Shown here one piece after another: positions 55,917 through 62,842 of a stretch of 64,000 nucleotides of DNA (the stretch's first letter is position 1; each line of letters opens with the position of its first letter). The notes under the pieces are model-generated. The model saw only the letters and a list, made by a program, of their open reading frames with translations, did no database searches and was not told the origin of the DNA. The translations under genes and the position numbers were made by a program. This DNA is from Bradyrhizobium zhanjiangense (GTDB taxonomy: Bacteria; Pseudomonadota; Alphaproteobacteria; Rhizobiales; Xanthobacteraceae). The stretch spans positions 8,515,001-8,579,000 of the forward strand of contig NZ_CP022221.1 of the NCBI RefSeq assembly GCF_004114935.1, written 5' to 3'.

Positions 55917-56560
55917 CCACGACAGCTGATGAATCCAAGCGCAAGGCCAGGCGCGGCTTTCTCACGCGCAGCTGGGATTTTGCACTCGAACTCTGGCAGG
56001 TGCTGATCCGGCCGAGCTCGGTGTTCGGGCTCGGCGTGCTGGTGCTGGCGGGCTTTGCGGCCGGCGTGATCTTCTGGGGCGGCTTCAACACCGCGCTGGA
56101 AATCACCAACACCGAGAAGTTCTGCACCGGCTGCCACGAGATGAAGGACAACGTTTTTGCCGAGCTGAAATCGACCATCCATTTCAGCAACCGCTCCGGT
56201 GTGCGTGCCACCTGCCCGGACTGCCACGTGCCGCACAACTGGACCGACAAGATCGCGCGCAAGATGCAGGCCTCCAAGGAGGTCTGGGGCAAGATCTTTG
56301 GCACGATCGACACAAGAGAGAAATTCCTCGACCACCGGCTCGAACTCGCGGCGCATGAATGGGCGCGTTTCAAGGCCAACGATTCCCTGGAATGCCGCAA
56401 CTGCCACAGCGCCGATTCCATGGACATCACGAAACAGTCGCCGCGGGCCTCGGTGGCGCACCAGCGCTTCCTGTTCACCAAGGAAAAGACCTGCATCGAC
56501 TGCCACAAGGGCATCGCCCATCAATTGCCCGACATGCGCGGCGTTCCCGGCTGGCAGTAG
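55913..56560 (+). CDS. napC: Membrane tetraheme cytochrome c NapC
   Basis: The 215-residue NapC/NirT protein has a cytoplasmic N-terminus, one membrane helix ([20 protein letters not shown]) and four CxxCH hemes: CTGCH, CPDCH, CRNCH and CIDCH. It oxidises quinol in the membrane and feeds NapB/NapA. It is the last gene; no napF, napG or napH is present, as in other Bradyrhizobium napEDABC operons. Confidence 0.96.
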   Translation: MTTTADESKRKARRGFLTRSWDFALELWQVLIRPSSVFGLGVLVLAGFAAGVIFWGGFNTALEITNTEKFCTGCHEMKDNVFAELKSTIHFSNRSGVRATCPDCHVPHNWTDKIARKMQASKEVWGKIFGTIDTREKFLDHRLELAAHEWARFKANDSLECRNCHSADSMDITKQSPRASVAHQRFLFTKEKTCIDCHKGIAHQLPDMRGVPGWQ

Positions 56561-56648
56561 GGTGGTCGGCCCGGCTTGAACGGGCGCTGCGAATGGTTAG
56601 TTTTGGACGATGGCGAATCGGTCGATTTCGCCCTTCTTCAAGACAGAC

Positions 56649-57764
56649 ATGGCGACATTCACCCCGCATCAGGACGCCGCGCTCAAGGCCGTTGGCGATT
56701 GGCTCAAAGCAAAGCCCGGCCGGGGCGGCACGCCGCCGGTGTTCCGCCTGTTCGGCTTTGCCGGCACGGGCAAGACCACGCTGGCACGGCACATCGCCGA
56801 GGGCGTTGACGGCGAGGTGAAGTTCGCCGCCTTCACCGGCAAGGCCGCGCTGGTCATGCGCAACAAGGGTTGCGACGATGCCTCCACCATCCATTCGCTG
56901 ATCTATCGCGCCCGCGAATCCGGTGAGGAGCAGCCAAGTTTTGAGCTGTGGGACGACGCGCCGGCCTCAAAAGCCAAGCTGATCGTGATCGACGAATGCT
57001 CCATGGTCGACGCCGAATTGGGCCGAGACCTGATGTCGTTCGACTGTCCGCTGCTGGTGTTAGGGGACCCCGCGCAGCTGCCACCGATCCAGGGCGGCGG
57101 CTTCTTCACCAATTCCGAGCCGGATGCGATGCTGACCGAGGTGCATCGCCAGGCCCAGGACGATCCGATCGTGCGGATGTCGATGGACGTGCGCGAGGGC
57201 CGCGAGCTCGACATCGGCCGTTACGGCGAGAGCGAGGTGGTCTCGCGCAAGGAGCTCGACCCCGATCGCGTCATGGGCGCCGACCAGGTCCTGGTCGGGC
57301 GCAACAACACGCGACGCGCCTACAACATGCGGGTGCGCCAGCGCCAGAACATCGAGGATCAATTCCCGGTCGCCGGCGACAAGCTGGTATGCCTGCGCAA
57401 CAACCGCAAGAAGGGCCTGTTCAACGGCGGCCTGTGGCGCGTGAAGTCGCGCAACACCTCACGTTCCAAGTCGCGCATCCTCAGCATGCGGCTGTCGCCC
57501 GACGAAGATTTCGGCCACAAGGTGACGAAGGTCTCGGTGCGCGCCGATTGCTTCGAGGGCGGCATCGAGCAGATCGCCTGGGAGCAGCGCAAGCCCTATG
57601 ACGAGTTCGACTACGGCTACGTGCTCACCGTGCACAAGTCGCAGGGCTCGCAATGGGACGACGTCGTGCTGTTCGACGAAAGCTTTGCGTTTCAGGACTC
57701 GAGGGCGCGGTGGCTGTACACGGGCATCACGCGGGCGGCGAAGCGGCTGAGCATCGTGGTCTAA
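56649..57764 (+). CDS. RecD-like ATP-dependent DNA helicase (SF1)
   Basis: The ATG at 56649 (MATFTPHQDAALKAVGDWLK) gives 371 residues; an ATG at 56610 would add 13. SF1 motifs are clear: Walker A GFAGTGKTTLA, motif II IVIDECSMVD, motif III LVLGDPAQLPPI, and the C-terminal UvrD-like block LTVHKSQGSQWDDVVLFDE with YTGITRAAKRL. It is a short stand-alone helicase of the RecD2/AAA_30 style without RecBC, with a role in DNA repair or processing inferred from the family. Confidence 0.87.
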   Translation: MATFTPHQDAALKAVGDWLKAKPGRGGTPPVFRLFGFAGTGKTTLARHIAEGVDGEVKFAAFTGKAALVMRNKGCDDASTIHSLIYRARESGEEQPSFELWDDAPASKAKLIVIDECSMVDAELGRDLMSFDCPLLVLGDPAQLPPIQGGGFFTNSEPDAMLTEVHRQAQDDPIVRMSMDVREGRELDIGRYGESEVVSRKELDPDRVMGADQVLVGRNNTRRAYNMRVRQRQNIEDQFPVAGDKLVCLRNNRKKGLFNGGLWRVKSRNTSRSKSRILSMRLSPDEDFGHKVTKVSVRADCFEGGIEQIAWEQRKPYDEFDYGYVLTVHKSQGSQWDDVVLFDESFAFQDSRARWLYTGITRAAKRLSIVV

Positions 57765-57778
57765 GGCTGCGCTCCCGT

Positions 57779-57899
57779 AGGGTGGGCAAAGGCGCATAGC
57801 GCCGTGCCCACCATTTTTCTGAGAACGCATCAAGAATCGTGGGCACGCTTCCGCCTTCGCTCTTCGAGCTACGGCGGACAAGTCGCTTTGCCCACCCTA
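57779..57899. repeat. GTGGGCA-type palindromic repeat, occupied copy with 33-base insert
   Basis: The outer arms TAGGGTGGGCAAAGGCGC and GCTTTGCCCACCCTACG match the repeat at 37019-37110. Bases 57850-57882 are an extra palindromic piece (TCCGCCTTCGCTCTTCGAGC, then TACGGCGGACAAG) placed exactly where the other copy reads CGCT/TCGC without interruption. Almost the same piece occurs at 62769-62801 in a different repeat. Confidence 0.85.
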
Positions 57900-57937
57900 C
57901 GCACATCGTGAATGTGGCGCCGGTGTCGTGTCACACG

Positions 57938-58060
57938 TCACTTCCCCGCAACAAGATAAAAGTCCTCGCGCCCCGGCGGCGAGCCGTAGGTGAACGGCTG
58001 CTGCTCGTGGCTGGAAATGACGCGCAGCATGTTGTCAGGTCCGCTCCAGCCACCATTTTT
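57938..58060 (-). pseudogene. Possible C-terminal relic of a caspase-like (peptidase C14) gene
   Basis: From a stop codon at 58061-58063 the minus strand reads 40 residues ending SSHEQQPFTYGSPPGREDFY and LVAGK before a TGA at 57938. A QxPFTYG-x-PG-x-FY ending resembles the C-terminus of some bacterial caspase-family proteins. Nothing further upstream is conserved. It may be chance. Bases 58064-58270 show no gene. Confidence 0.25.
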
Positions 58061-58276
58061 CTAGGTCGATCATCGATCGTGCGGGTTCATCTAGCGCGGA
58101 GTTCCGCATCCCGCCAAGTCGCGCGGTCCGAAGCCACTTCTCACGGACTCGTGTCCGTCCCGGCGTAACGATCGCCCCCCGTGCCCGTATCTCGGATGAT
58201 TGAAAACACCGCCGCGCAGGCTGTTCGCCCGACGCCGGCCGCCCTAAACTGTCAGACCTTCGGAAAGAGGATCGCC

Positions 58277-58981
58277 ATGCGCCGACCTGCCGTCCTGTCC
58301 CTGCTCGCCGCAACCGCCGCCCTGACGCTGGCCTTTGCCATGCCGTCCCGGGCCGCGGAGGATGCGGTCGTGATCCCCGCCCCCGCCATGGATGCAGCGC
58401 CCGCGAGCGGAATCCAGACCGCCGTCGTCGCCGGCGGCTGCTTCTGGGGCGTTCAGGGCGTCTTCCAGCACACCGCGGGCGTCGTCAATGCCGTCTCCGG
58501 CTATGCCGGCGGCACCAAGGCGACCGCCGACTACCAGACTGTCTCGAGCGGCCGCACCGGCCACGCCGAGTCGGTCGAGATCAAGTACGACCCGAAGAAG
58601 ATCTCCTACGGAAAGATCCTCCAGATCTACTTCTCTGTGGTGCACGACCCGACCCAGCTCAACCGCCAGGGCCCTGACGTGGGCTCGCAATATCGCTCGG
58701 CGATCTTCACCACCTCCGACGAGCAGAAGAAGGTGGCGGAGGCCTATATCGCCCAGCTCAACGCGGCCCGCGTCTTCAACAAGCCGATCGTGACCAAGGT
58801 CGGTGCGCTGGAGGCATTCTATCCGGCGGAGGCCTATCATCAGGACTATCTGACGCTGCACCCGAACCAGCCCTACATCGCCTATAACGACCTCCCCAAG
58901 GTCGAGAACCTGAAAAAGCTGTTCGCGGATAATTACATTGAGAAGCCGACGCTGGTGAATGCCAGCAAGGCAACCAACTGA
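58277..58981 (+). CDS. msrA: Peptide methionine sulfoxide reductase MsrA, exported
   Basis: AAAGAGG six bases upstream fixes the start at 58277, giving 234 residues. The first ~26 form a Sec signal peptide ([20 protein letters not shown], then AMPSRAAE), so the enzyme is expected in the periplasm. The catalytic Cys is in [24 protein letters not shown] and [17 protein letters not shown] are MsrA signatures. It repairs oxidised methionine (S-sulfoxide). msrB follows 22 bases later. Confidence 0.95.
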   Translation: MRRPAVLSLLAATAALTLAFAMPSRAAEDAVVIPAPAMDAAPASGIQTAVVAGGCFWGVQGVFQHTAGVVNAVSGYAGGTKATADYQTVSSGRTGHAESVEIKYDPKKISYGKILQIYFSVVHDPTQLNRQGPDVGSQYRSAIFTTSDEQKKVAEAYIAQLNAARVFNKPIVTKVGALEAFYPAEAYHQDYLTLHPNQPYIAYNDLPKVENLKKLFADNYIEKPTLVNASKATN

Positions 58982-59003
58982 TCGCGAGAGAAACGGGAGA
59001 CCC

Positions 59004-59423
59004 ATGCCCGACGCCAAGACGAAAATAACGGACGACAAAGTCATCAAGAGCGAAGAGCAGTGGCGGCGCGAACTGACGCCGATGCAGTACGCGGTGCTGC
59101 GCGAGAAGGCGACCGAGCGTCCCTTCTCCGGCGAATATGAGCACGACGAGCGCGCCGGCACTTACGTCTGCGCCGGCTGCGGCAACGTGCTGTTCGAGTC
59201 CGATGCCAAGTTCGATTCCGGCTGCGGCTGGCCAAGCTTCACCGAGCCCGCGGTCGAGAGCCATATCGACGAGGAGCGCGACACCAGCCACGGCATGATC
59301 CGCACCGAGGTGCTGTGCTCCAAGTGCAGCGGCCATCTCGGCCATGTCTTCCCCGACGGCCCCGGGCCGACCGGCCTGCGTTACTGCATCAACTCCGCCG
59401 CGCTGAAGCTCGAGCCGAAATAA
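59004..59423 (+). CDS. msrB: Peptide methionine-R-sulfoxide reductase MsrB
   Basis: GGGAG lies just before the ATG at 59004; the protein has 139 residues and no signal peptide, unlike MsrA. Zinc is held by CAGC and CSKC pairs. The catalytic region is [16 protein letters not shown], and [11 protein letters not shown] is the substrate-binding block. It reduces methionine R-sulfoxide, complementary to MsrA. A GC-rich hairpin at 59434 follows. Confidence 0.96.
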   Translation: MPDAKTKITDDKVIKSEEQWRRELTPMQYAVLREKATERPFSGEYEHDERAGTYVCAGCGNVLFESDAKFDSGCGWPSFTEPAVESHIDEERDTSHGMIRTEVLCSKCSGHLGHVFPDGPGPTGLRYCINSAALKLEPK

Positions 59424-59433
59424 GCTCGCGCGC

Positions 59434-59458
59434 GCCGGGTTCCAGCATGGAACCCGGC
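59434..59458 (+). terminator. Hairpin after msrB, possible terminator
   Basis: GCCGGGTTCCA pairs perfectly with TGGAACCCGGC around a three-base loop, ten bases after the msrB stop. The following bases are GGCTTAATGTGCTTTT, so the T run is delayed. It may be a terminator or a repeat remnant. Confidence 0.5.
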
Positions 59459-59530
59459 GGCTTAATGTGCTTTTCTCCTCTGGCGGTGCGGCCGATCAGC
59501 GCATTTTGGCGGCCGCCAGGGAGGGATGCC

Positions 59531-59695
59531 ATGTCACTCGGGACCATCCTGATCATCCTGGTGATCATCTATCTCGTGGGCGGCCTGTCCGGCCGCTTCG
59601 GCGGTTATGGCTATGGCCTTGGCCATTCCGGCATGGGGATCGGCGGCGTTGTACTGGTGGTGCTGGTCGTGCTGTTGCTTCTTGGCAAATTGTAA
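59531..59695 (+). CDS. DUF3309-type small membrane protein (54 aa)
   Basis: An AGGGA site precedes the ATG at 59531. The 54-residue protein starts MSLGTILIILVIIYLVGGLS, then has a Gly-rich turn (GRFGGYGYGLGHSGMGIGG) and a second hydrophobic helix (VVLVVLVVLLLLG). This two-helix, glycine-centred pattern fits the DUF3309 family of very small inner-membrane proteins, function unknown. Confidence 0.75.
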   Translation: MSLGTILIILVIIYLVGGLSGRFGGYGYGLGHSGMGIGGVVLVVLVVLLLLGKL

Positions 59696-59816
59696 ACCAT
59701 TCAACACATTGAAATTGCTTGATTTATTTCGCGCGCGGGGCTGCCATGCGCGGATTCACGTTCTCCCATCGCAGGGGTCGCATTTCTGTCAAAACGGCCT
59801 ATATTAGGAGGCGAAA

Positions 59817-60197
59817 ATGACATGTGCGGCGGGCCCGCTCGATTGCGGCCTCTGCCCTCCCCAACCCCACGCGCTTAAAGCCCCAGAGAAGATCACGAGG
59901 TCTTTGACCATGCGTCCACTGCGTCCGTTCAACTTCAACACCTCCGCCGAACTTTTCCCCGCCGCGATCCGCAAGAAGAAGCGCGCGGGCTTCACCTATC
60001 GCCGGTTCGGCACCGCGGCCGAAGCCGTGCAGTTCGCGATGGAGCAGTTGCCGACGGATTCGCTGAACGGCGCCTATCTCCAGGTCGAAGAAGCGCGCTT
60101 CGACCAGAACGGCATCCGCTCGCTCTATGAGAGCGAAGCCTTCCCGCTGCCCCGTCGCCGCAAGGCTGATGCCAGCACCGACGCCGACGCGGCGTAA
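59817..60197 (+). CDS. Hypothetical protein, conserved core from residue 32
   Basis: A textbook AGGAGG-CGAAA-ATG site points to the start at 59817 (126 residues). The most orderly part begins at the next in-frame ATG, 59910 ([20 protein letters not shown]), which has a weaker GAGG site. If that is the true start, the first 31 residues, which include two cysteines, are leader. The core has a [20 protein letters not shown] segment and no known domain. A strong terminator follows at 60228. Confidence 0.6.
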   Translation: MTCAAGPLDCGLCPPQPHALKAPEKITRSLTMRPLRPFNFNTSAELFPAAIRKKKRAGFTYRRFGTAAEAVQFAMEQLPTDSLNGAYLQVEEARFDQNGIRSLYESEAFPLPRRRKADASTDADAA

Positions 60198-60227
60198 GTT
60201 TTCGCAAGCCTCCGATGTGCGCAGAAG

Positions 60228-60258
60228 GCGCGATGGCCGAACGGCCGTCGCGCTTTTT
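60228..60258 (+). terminator. Rho-independent terminator
   Basis: GCGCGATGGCCG at 60228-60239 pairs with CGGCCGTCGCGC at 60242-60253 around a two-base loop, with one G-T pair, then five T residues. It ends transcription of the small gene at 59817-60197. Confidence 0.9.
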
Positions 60259-60267
60259 GCATTGTTA

Positions 60268-60391
60268 GTTCTCCCTCTCCCGCTTGCGGGAGAGGCCGAG
60301 GGTATTTCCGCGATCGAGAACCCCCAAGAGGCGAAAACCCTCACCCGGCGCTACGCGCCGACCTCTCCCGCAAGCGGGAGAGGTGCAGCGA
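60268..60391. repeat. Palindromic repeat with inverted CTCTCCCGC hairpins
   Basis: CTCTCCCGCTTGCGGGAGAG lies near 60275 and again inverted near 60363-60382, with CCTCACCCGGCGCTACGCGC between. The same modules occur at 25436-25566, so this is a second copy of one repeat family. Confidence 0.8.
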
Positions 60392-60429
60392 GCCTGACGC
60401 TCGAACGGCTTATCAAAATTCCTAGGGCT

Positions 60430-60966
60430 TCAGATCCGGGGCTGCTTCTCCAGCCAGCGGCGGAGCAGGCGCACGTTGCGCATGTTGGCGCGGAACATGA
60501 CGTCGAAGGCGTCGCCCGCGAACGGCACCATGCCGACCACGCCGTCGACCGCGACATTGCCGAGCATGCGCGCCGTGATGTACCAGGGCGCGCCCAGCGC
60601 CCTCGCCTCGCGCACCAGCCACAACGAGATCGCGGTGGTGATGATGTCACCGACGACCGGGATCAGTCCGATCAGCCCGTCGATGCCGTAGCGGATATTG
60701 GTGCCGGGCAGGATGAAGGCGACGTCGAGCAGCTTTGCGATCGCCTCGAGCCGCGCGATTCGCTGCTCGCGCGTCAGATTGCCGAACGGATTGCCTTGGC
60801 CGAACTCGAAGCGAAACTCGCGAAACCCCTGCTCCAGCGTCTCGGGACGGATCTCGTGCCCCTCCTGGTCGATGATCGGCCCGCGCGCCTCCTTGCCTGA
60901 AAAGGTCGCCCGCGAGCCGCTTCCCGAACGGGATCGGCGCGGAGCAAGGATATCGTCGTCGGACAT
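60430..60966 (-). CDS. DUF4112-domain protein
   Basis: The start at 60966 (MSDDDILAPRRSRSGSGSRA) has GGAGG eight bases upstream and gives 178 residues. After a polar leader, the DUF4112 core reads RIARLEAIAKLLDVAFILPG, YGIDGLIGLIPVVGDIITTA and MVPFAGDAFDVMFRANMRN. The hydrophobic helices suggest a membrane-associated protein. Function unknown. It lies 68 bases downstream of the gene at 61034. Confidence 0.82.
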   Translation of the reverse strand: MSDDDILAPRRSRSGSGSRATFSGKEARGPIIDQEGHEIRPETLEQGFREFRFEFGQGNPFGNLTREQRIARLEAIAKLLDVAFILPGTNIRYGIDGLIGLIPVVGDIITTAISLWLVREARALGAPWYITARMLGNVAVDGVVGMVPFAGDAFDVMFRANMRNVRLLRRWLEKQPRI

Positions 60967-61033
60967 GGTCATGGCCTCCAAAGAACGCGCTGCCGCGGCA
61001 GAGGTTGCGGCGCCGCGCCCGATGGTCGCGCGC

Positions 61034-61459
61034 TCAGGTCGGCGCCGCCACGGCTTGCGGCTCCTCGACATATCTATGCACGAGCCAGGACGAAATCACC
61101 GCGGGCACGAACCCGACGAGGCCGTACAGGATGAACTGCACCGCGCCCGAATCCGGCCCGCGCGAGCTGTAGATCAGCGAGGCCAGGACGAAGGCGAGCA
61201 GGCCGACCAGCAGCATCCGCAAGCCCGGGCCGATCCGCCTGATGTGGACCAGGATGTCGTCGACCGCGCCAAGCATCACCGAGGGCAGGATGCCGAACAG
61301 ATAGCTGTATTGCAGGGACTTGAAGAACACAGCGAACAGCTTGCCAACCTCGCCGAGGCTGGTCTGTGCCCAATAGCCGGACTGATAGGTCGTCGTCAGC
61401 AGCAGCAGGAACCCGCCGACGAACGGGCCGACCAGCGCAAACACCAGATAGCGTTTCAT
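61034..61459 (-). CDS. Hypothetical four-helix membrane protein
   Basis: GAGGGG seven bases upstream fixes the start at 61459, giving 141 residues. Four hydrophobic segments are visible, starting MKRYLVFALVGPFVGGFLLL and ending QFILYGLVGFVPAVISSWLV. A cytosolic loop carries HIRRIGPGLRM. No family is recognised. It precedes the DUF4112 gene on the same strand and may share its transcript. Confidence 0.65.
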   Translation of the reverse strand: MKRYLVFALVGPFVGGFLLLLTTTYQSGYWAQTSLGEVGKLFAVFFKSLQYSYLFGILPSVMLGAVDDILVHIRRIGPGLRMLLVGLLAFVLASLIYSSRGPDSGAVQFILYGLVGFVPAVISSWLVHRYVEEPQAVAAPT

Positions 61460-61604
61460 CGAGCATCCCCTCAACTTCGCCAGCCTTATAGCAGCGCCAC
61501 GGGAACCTTGAATAGCGGGGCGCAAGCCTCCTCGAGGGGAACAAGTGGCAGGGCGATGAGTTCATGCAGGACCTGAATTTAACCCTGGCAGATTGGAGCC
61601 GCCG

Positions 61605-61853
61605 ATGGCCCGTCAACTCGTTCTGGCGACAATCGCGCTGGCAGCCCTGACCGGTCTGTCGAACGCACCTGCTCTTGCCCAAGGCCAAGGCCACATGGGC
61701 ACGCCGCAGGAGCAGAAGGCCTGCTCGCGGGATGCATCGCGCCTGTGCCGCAAGGACCTCGGCAATGACAGCGCGGTTCAGAGCTGCCTGCAGGCCAACC
61801 GGGACAAGCTGTCGAAGTCTTGCAGCAAGGTGTTTCAGAGCCACGGCATGTGA
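61605..61853 (+). CDS. Small exported cysteine-containing protein (82 aa), copy 1
   Basis: GGAG precedes the ATG at 61605. A signal peptide (MARQLVLATIALAALTGLSN, then APALAQG) is followed by a ~55-residue mature domain with four cysteines in the pattern C-DASRLC-C-C, including ACSRDASRLCRKDL and SCLQANRDKLSKSCSKVF. A related protein lies at 62361-62636. The pattern resembles the cysteine-rich GLG1-type repeat. Function unknown, expected in the periplasm. Confidence 0.7.
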   Translation: MARQLVLATIALAALTGLSNAPALAQGQGHMGTPQEQKACSRDASRLCRKDLGNDSAVQSCLQANRDKLSKSCSKVFQSHGM

Positions 61854-61884
61854 GGACCGGAACCCGCGAACGGAGTGTGAAGCC

Positions 61885-62112
61885 ATGCTGCGCGACGAAC
61901 AACTCTCGATCCTGCGGGACATCAGCCAGTCGGTTGCCTTCGCCGACGACCGCCACGGCAAGATCGGCGAACTGATCGCCGATGGCTATGTGATGAAGGA
62001 CGGCGATCTGTTCGAGCTCACGCCCAAGGGTGTCACCGCCGTCGAGGAACACGCCGCTCTCGGTGCGAGCGATGCAGAACAAGCGAGCGCATCCTCCGAT
62101 CGGCCGATCTGA
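61885..62112 (+). CDS. Hypothetical protein (75 aa), winged-helix-like
   Basis: The frame from 61885 reads MLRDEQLSILRDISQSVAFA, then LIADGYVMKDGDLFELTPKG, a helix-turn-helix pattern in which a strand ends with ELTPKG, as in small winged-helix proteins. It is too short for a sure call. It lies 31 bases after the cysteine-rich gene on the same strand. GGAG lies about ten bases upstream. Confidence 0.55.
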   Translation: MLRDEQLSILRDISQSVAFADDRHGKIGELIADGYVMKDGDLFELTPKGVTAVEEHAALGASDAEQASASSDRPI

Positions 62113-62360
62113 TCGCGCGCGACGTGACTCGCGCGCAACAATTGCGAATTCCTTTGCGCTGACCATTGCAGCCGCGTGACAATGGCGCATACTTCGCTTC
62201 GGGCGGCGCAGCACTTTTCGATTCGAACATCAGGAAATCGAGCGACCACATGCGGGATTGAGTTCCCGACGTGAAGGCTGTGACATGCGGCAGATCAAGC
62301 CGCGTGCGGCGCCCCAAAACCAAGTGGCTCAAGCCCACGGAACTCGGGGACCCATTCCGC

Positions 62361-62636
62361 ATGACACGCTATCAGACGATCGCAACTCTCTTCGCCGTCG
62401 CCACCACTGCCGTCGCATTCCAGTCATCACCTGGTCTCGCCTTCTCGTCCGAAGCGCAGCAGATGTGCTCGGGCGATGCGATGCGGCTGTGCTCCAGTGA
62501 AATTCCTGATATCCCCAGGATCACCGCCTGCATGGTGCGGAAGAAGGCGCATGTCAGCCCCGGCTGCCGCGCCGTCATGGACCGCGAGCACGCAGCCGCC
62601 GCAGCATCGCGCAAGCGGGAAGCGGCGGCGCAGTAA
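62361..62636 (+). CDS. Small exported cysteine-containing protein (91 aa), copy 2
   Basis: The start at 62361 gives a signal peptide (MTRYQTIATLFAVATTAVAF) and a mature domain with the same C-DAMRLC-C-C pattern as the 61605 protein: MCSGDAMRLCSSEI and ACMVRKKAHVSPGCRAVM. An Ala-rich tail follows. It is a second member of the same small secreted family. The open frame extends upstream to 62271 without a ribosome-binding site. Confidence 0.68.
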   Translation: MTRYQTIATLFAVATTAVAFQSSPGLAFSSEAQQMCSGDAMRLCSSEIPDIPRITACMVRKKAHVSPGCRAVMDREHAAAAASRKREAAAQ

Positions 62637-62657
62637 CGATCATTTCGTCCATCCAGG

Positions 62658-62824
62658 ATGTCATCCCGGGGCGACGCGACGGGACCGCGCAAAGCGCGGC
62701 CCGGAAACGTCGAACCCGGAATCCATTTCTCGACGTCACCCGCCGCGCGATGGATTCCGGGTTCGCGCTTCCGCCTTCGCTCTTCGAGCTTCGGCGGACA
62801 AGCTGCGCGCCCCGGAATGACGAA
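62658..62824. repeat. GTCATCCCGGGGCG-type palindromic repeat cluster
   Basis: GATGTCATCCCGGGGCGACG and GCGCCCCGGAATGACGAAGG mark the two ends; GGATTCCGGGTTCG in the middle pairs with CGAACCCGGAATCC. Bases 62769-62801 hold a near copy of the 33-base insert found at 57850-57882. No gene is present. Confidence 0.75.
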
Positions 62825-62842
62825 GGTGATGTCCGCCCGGCC

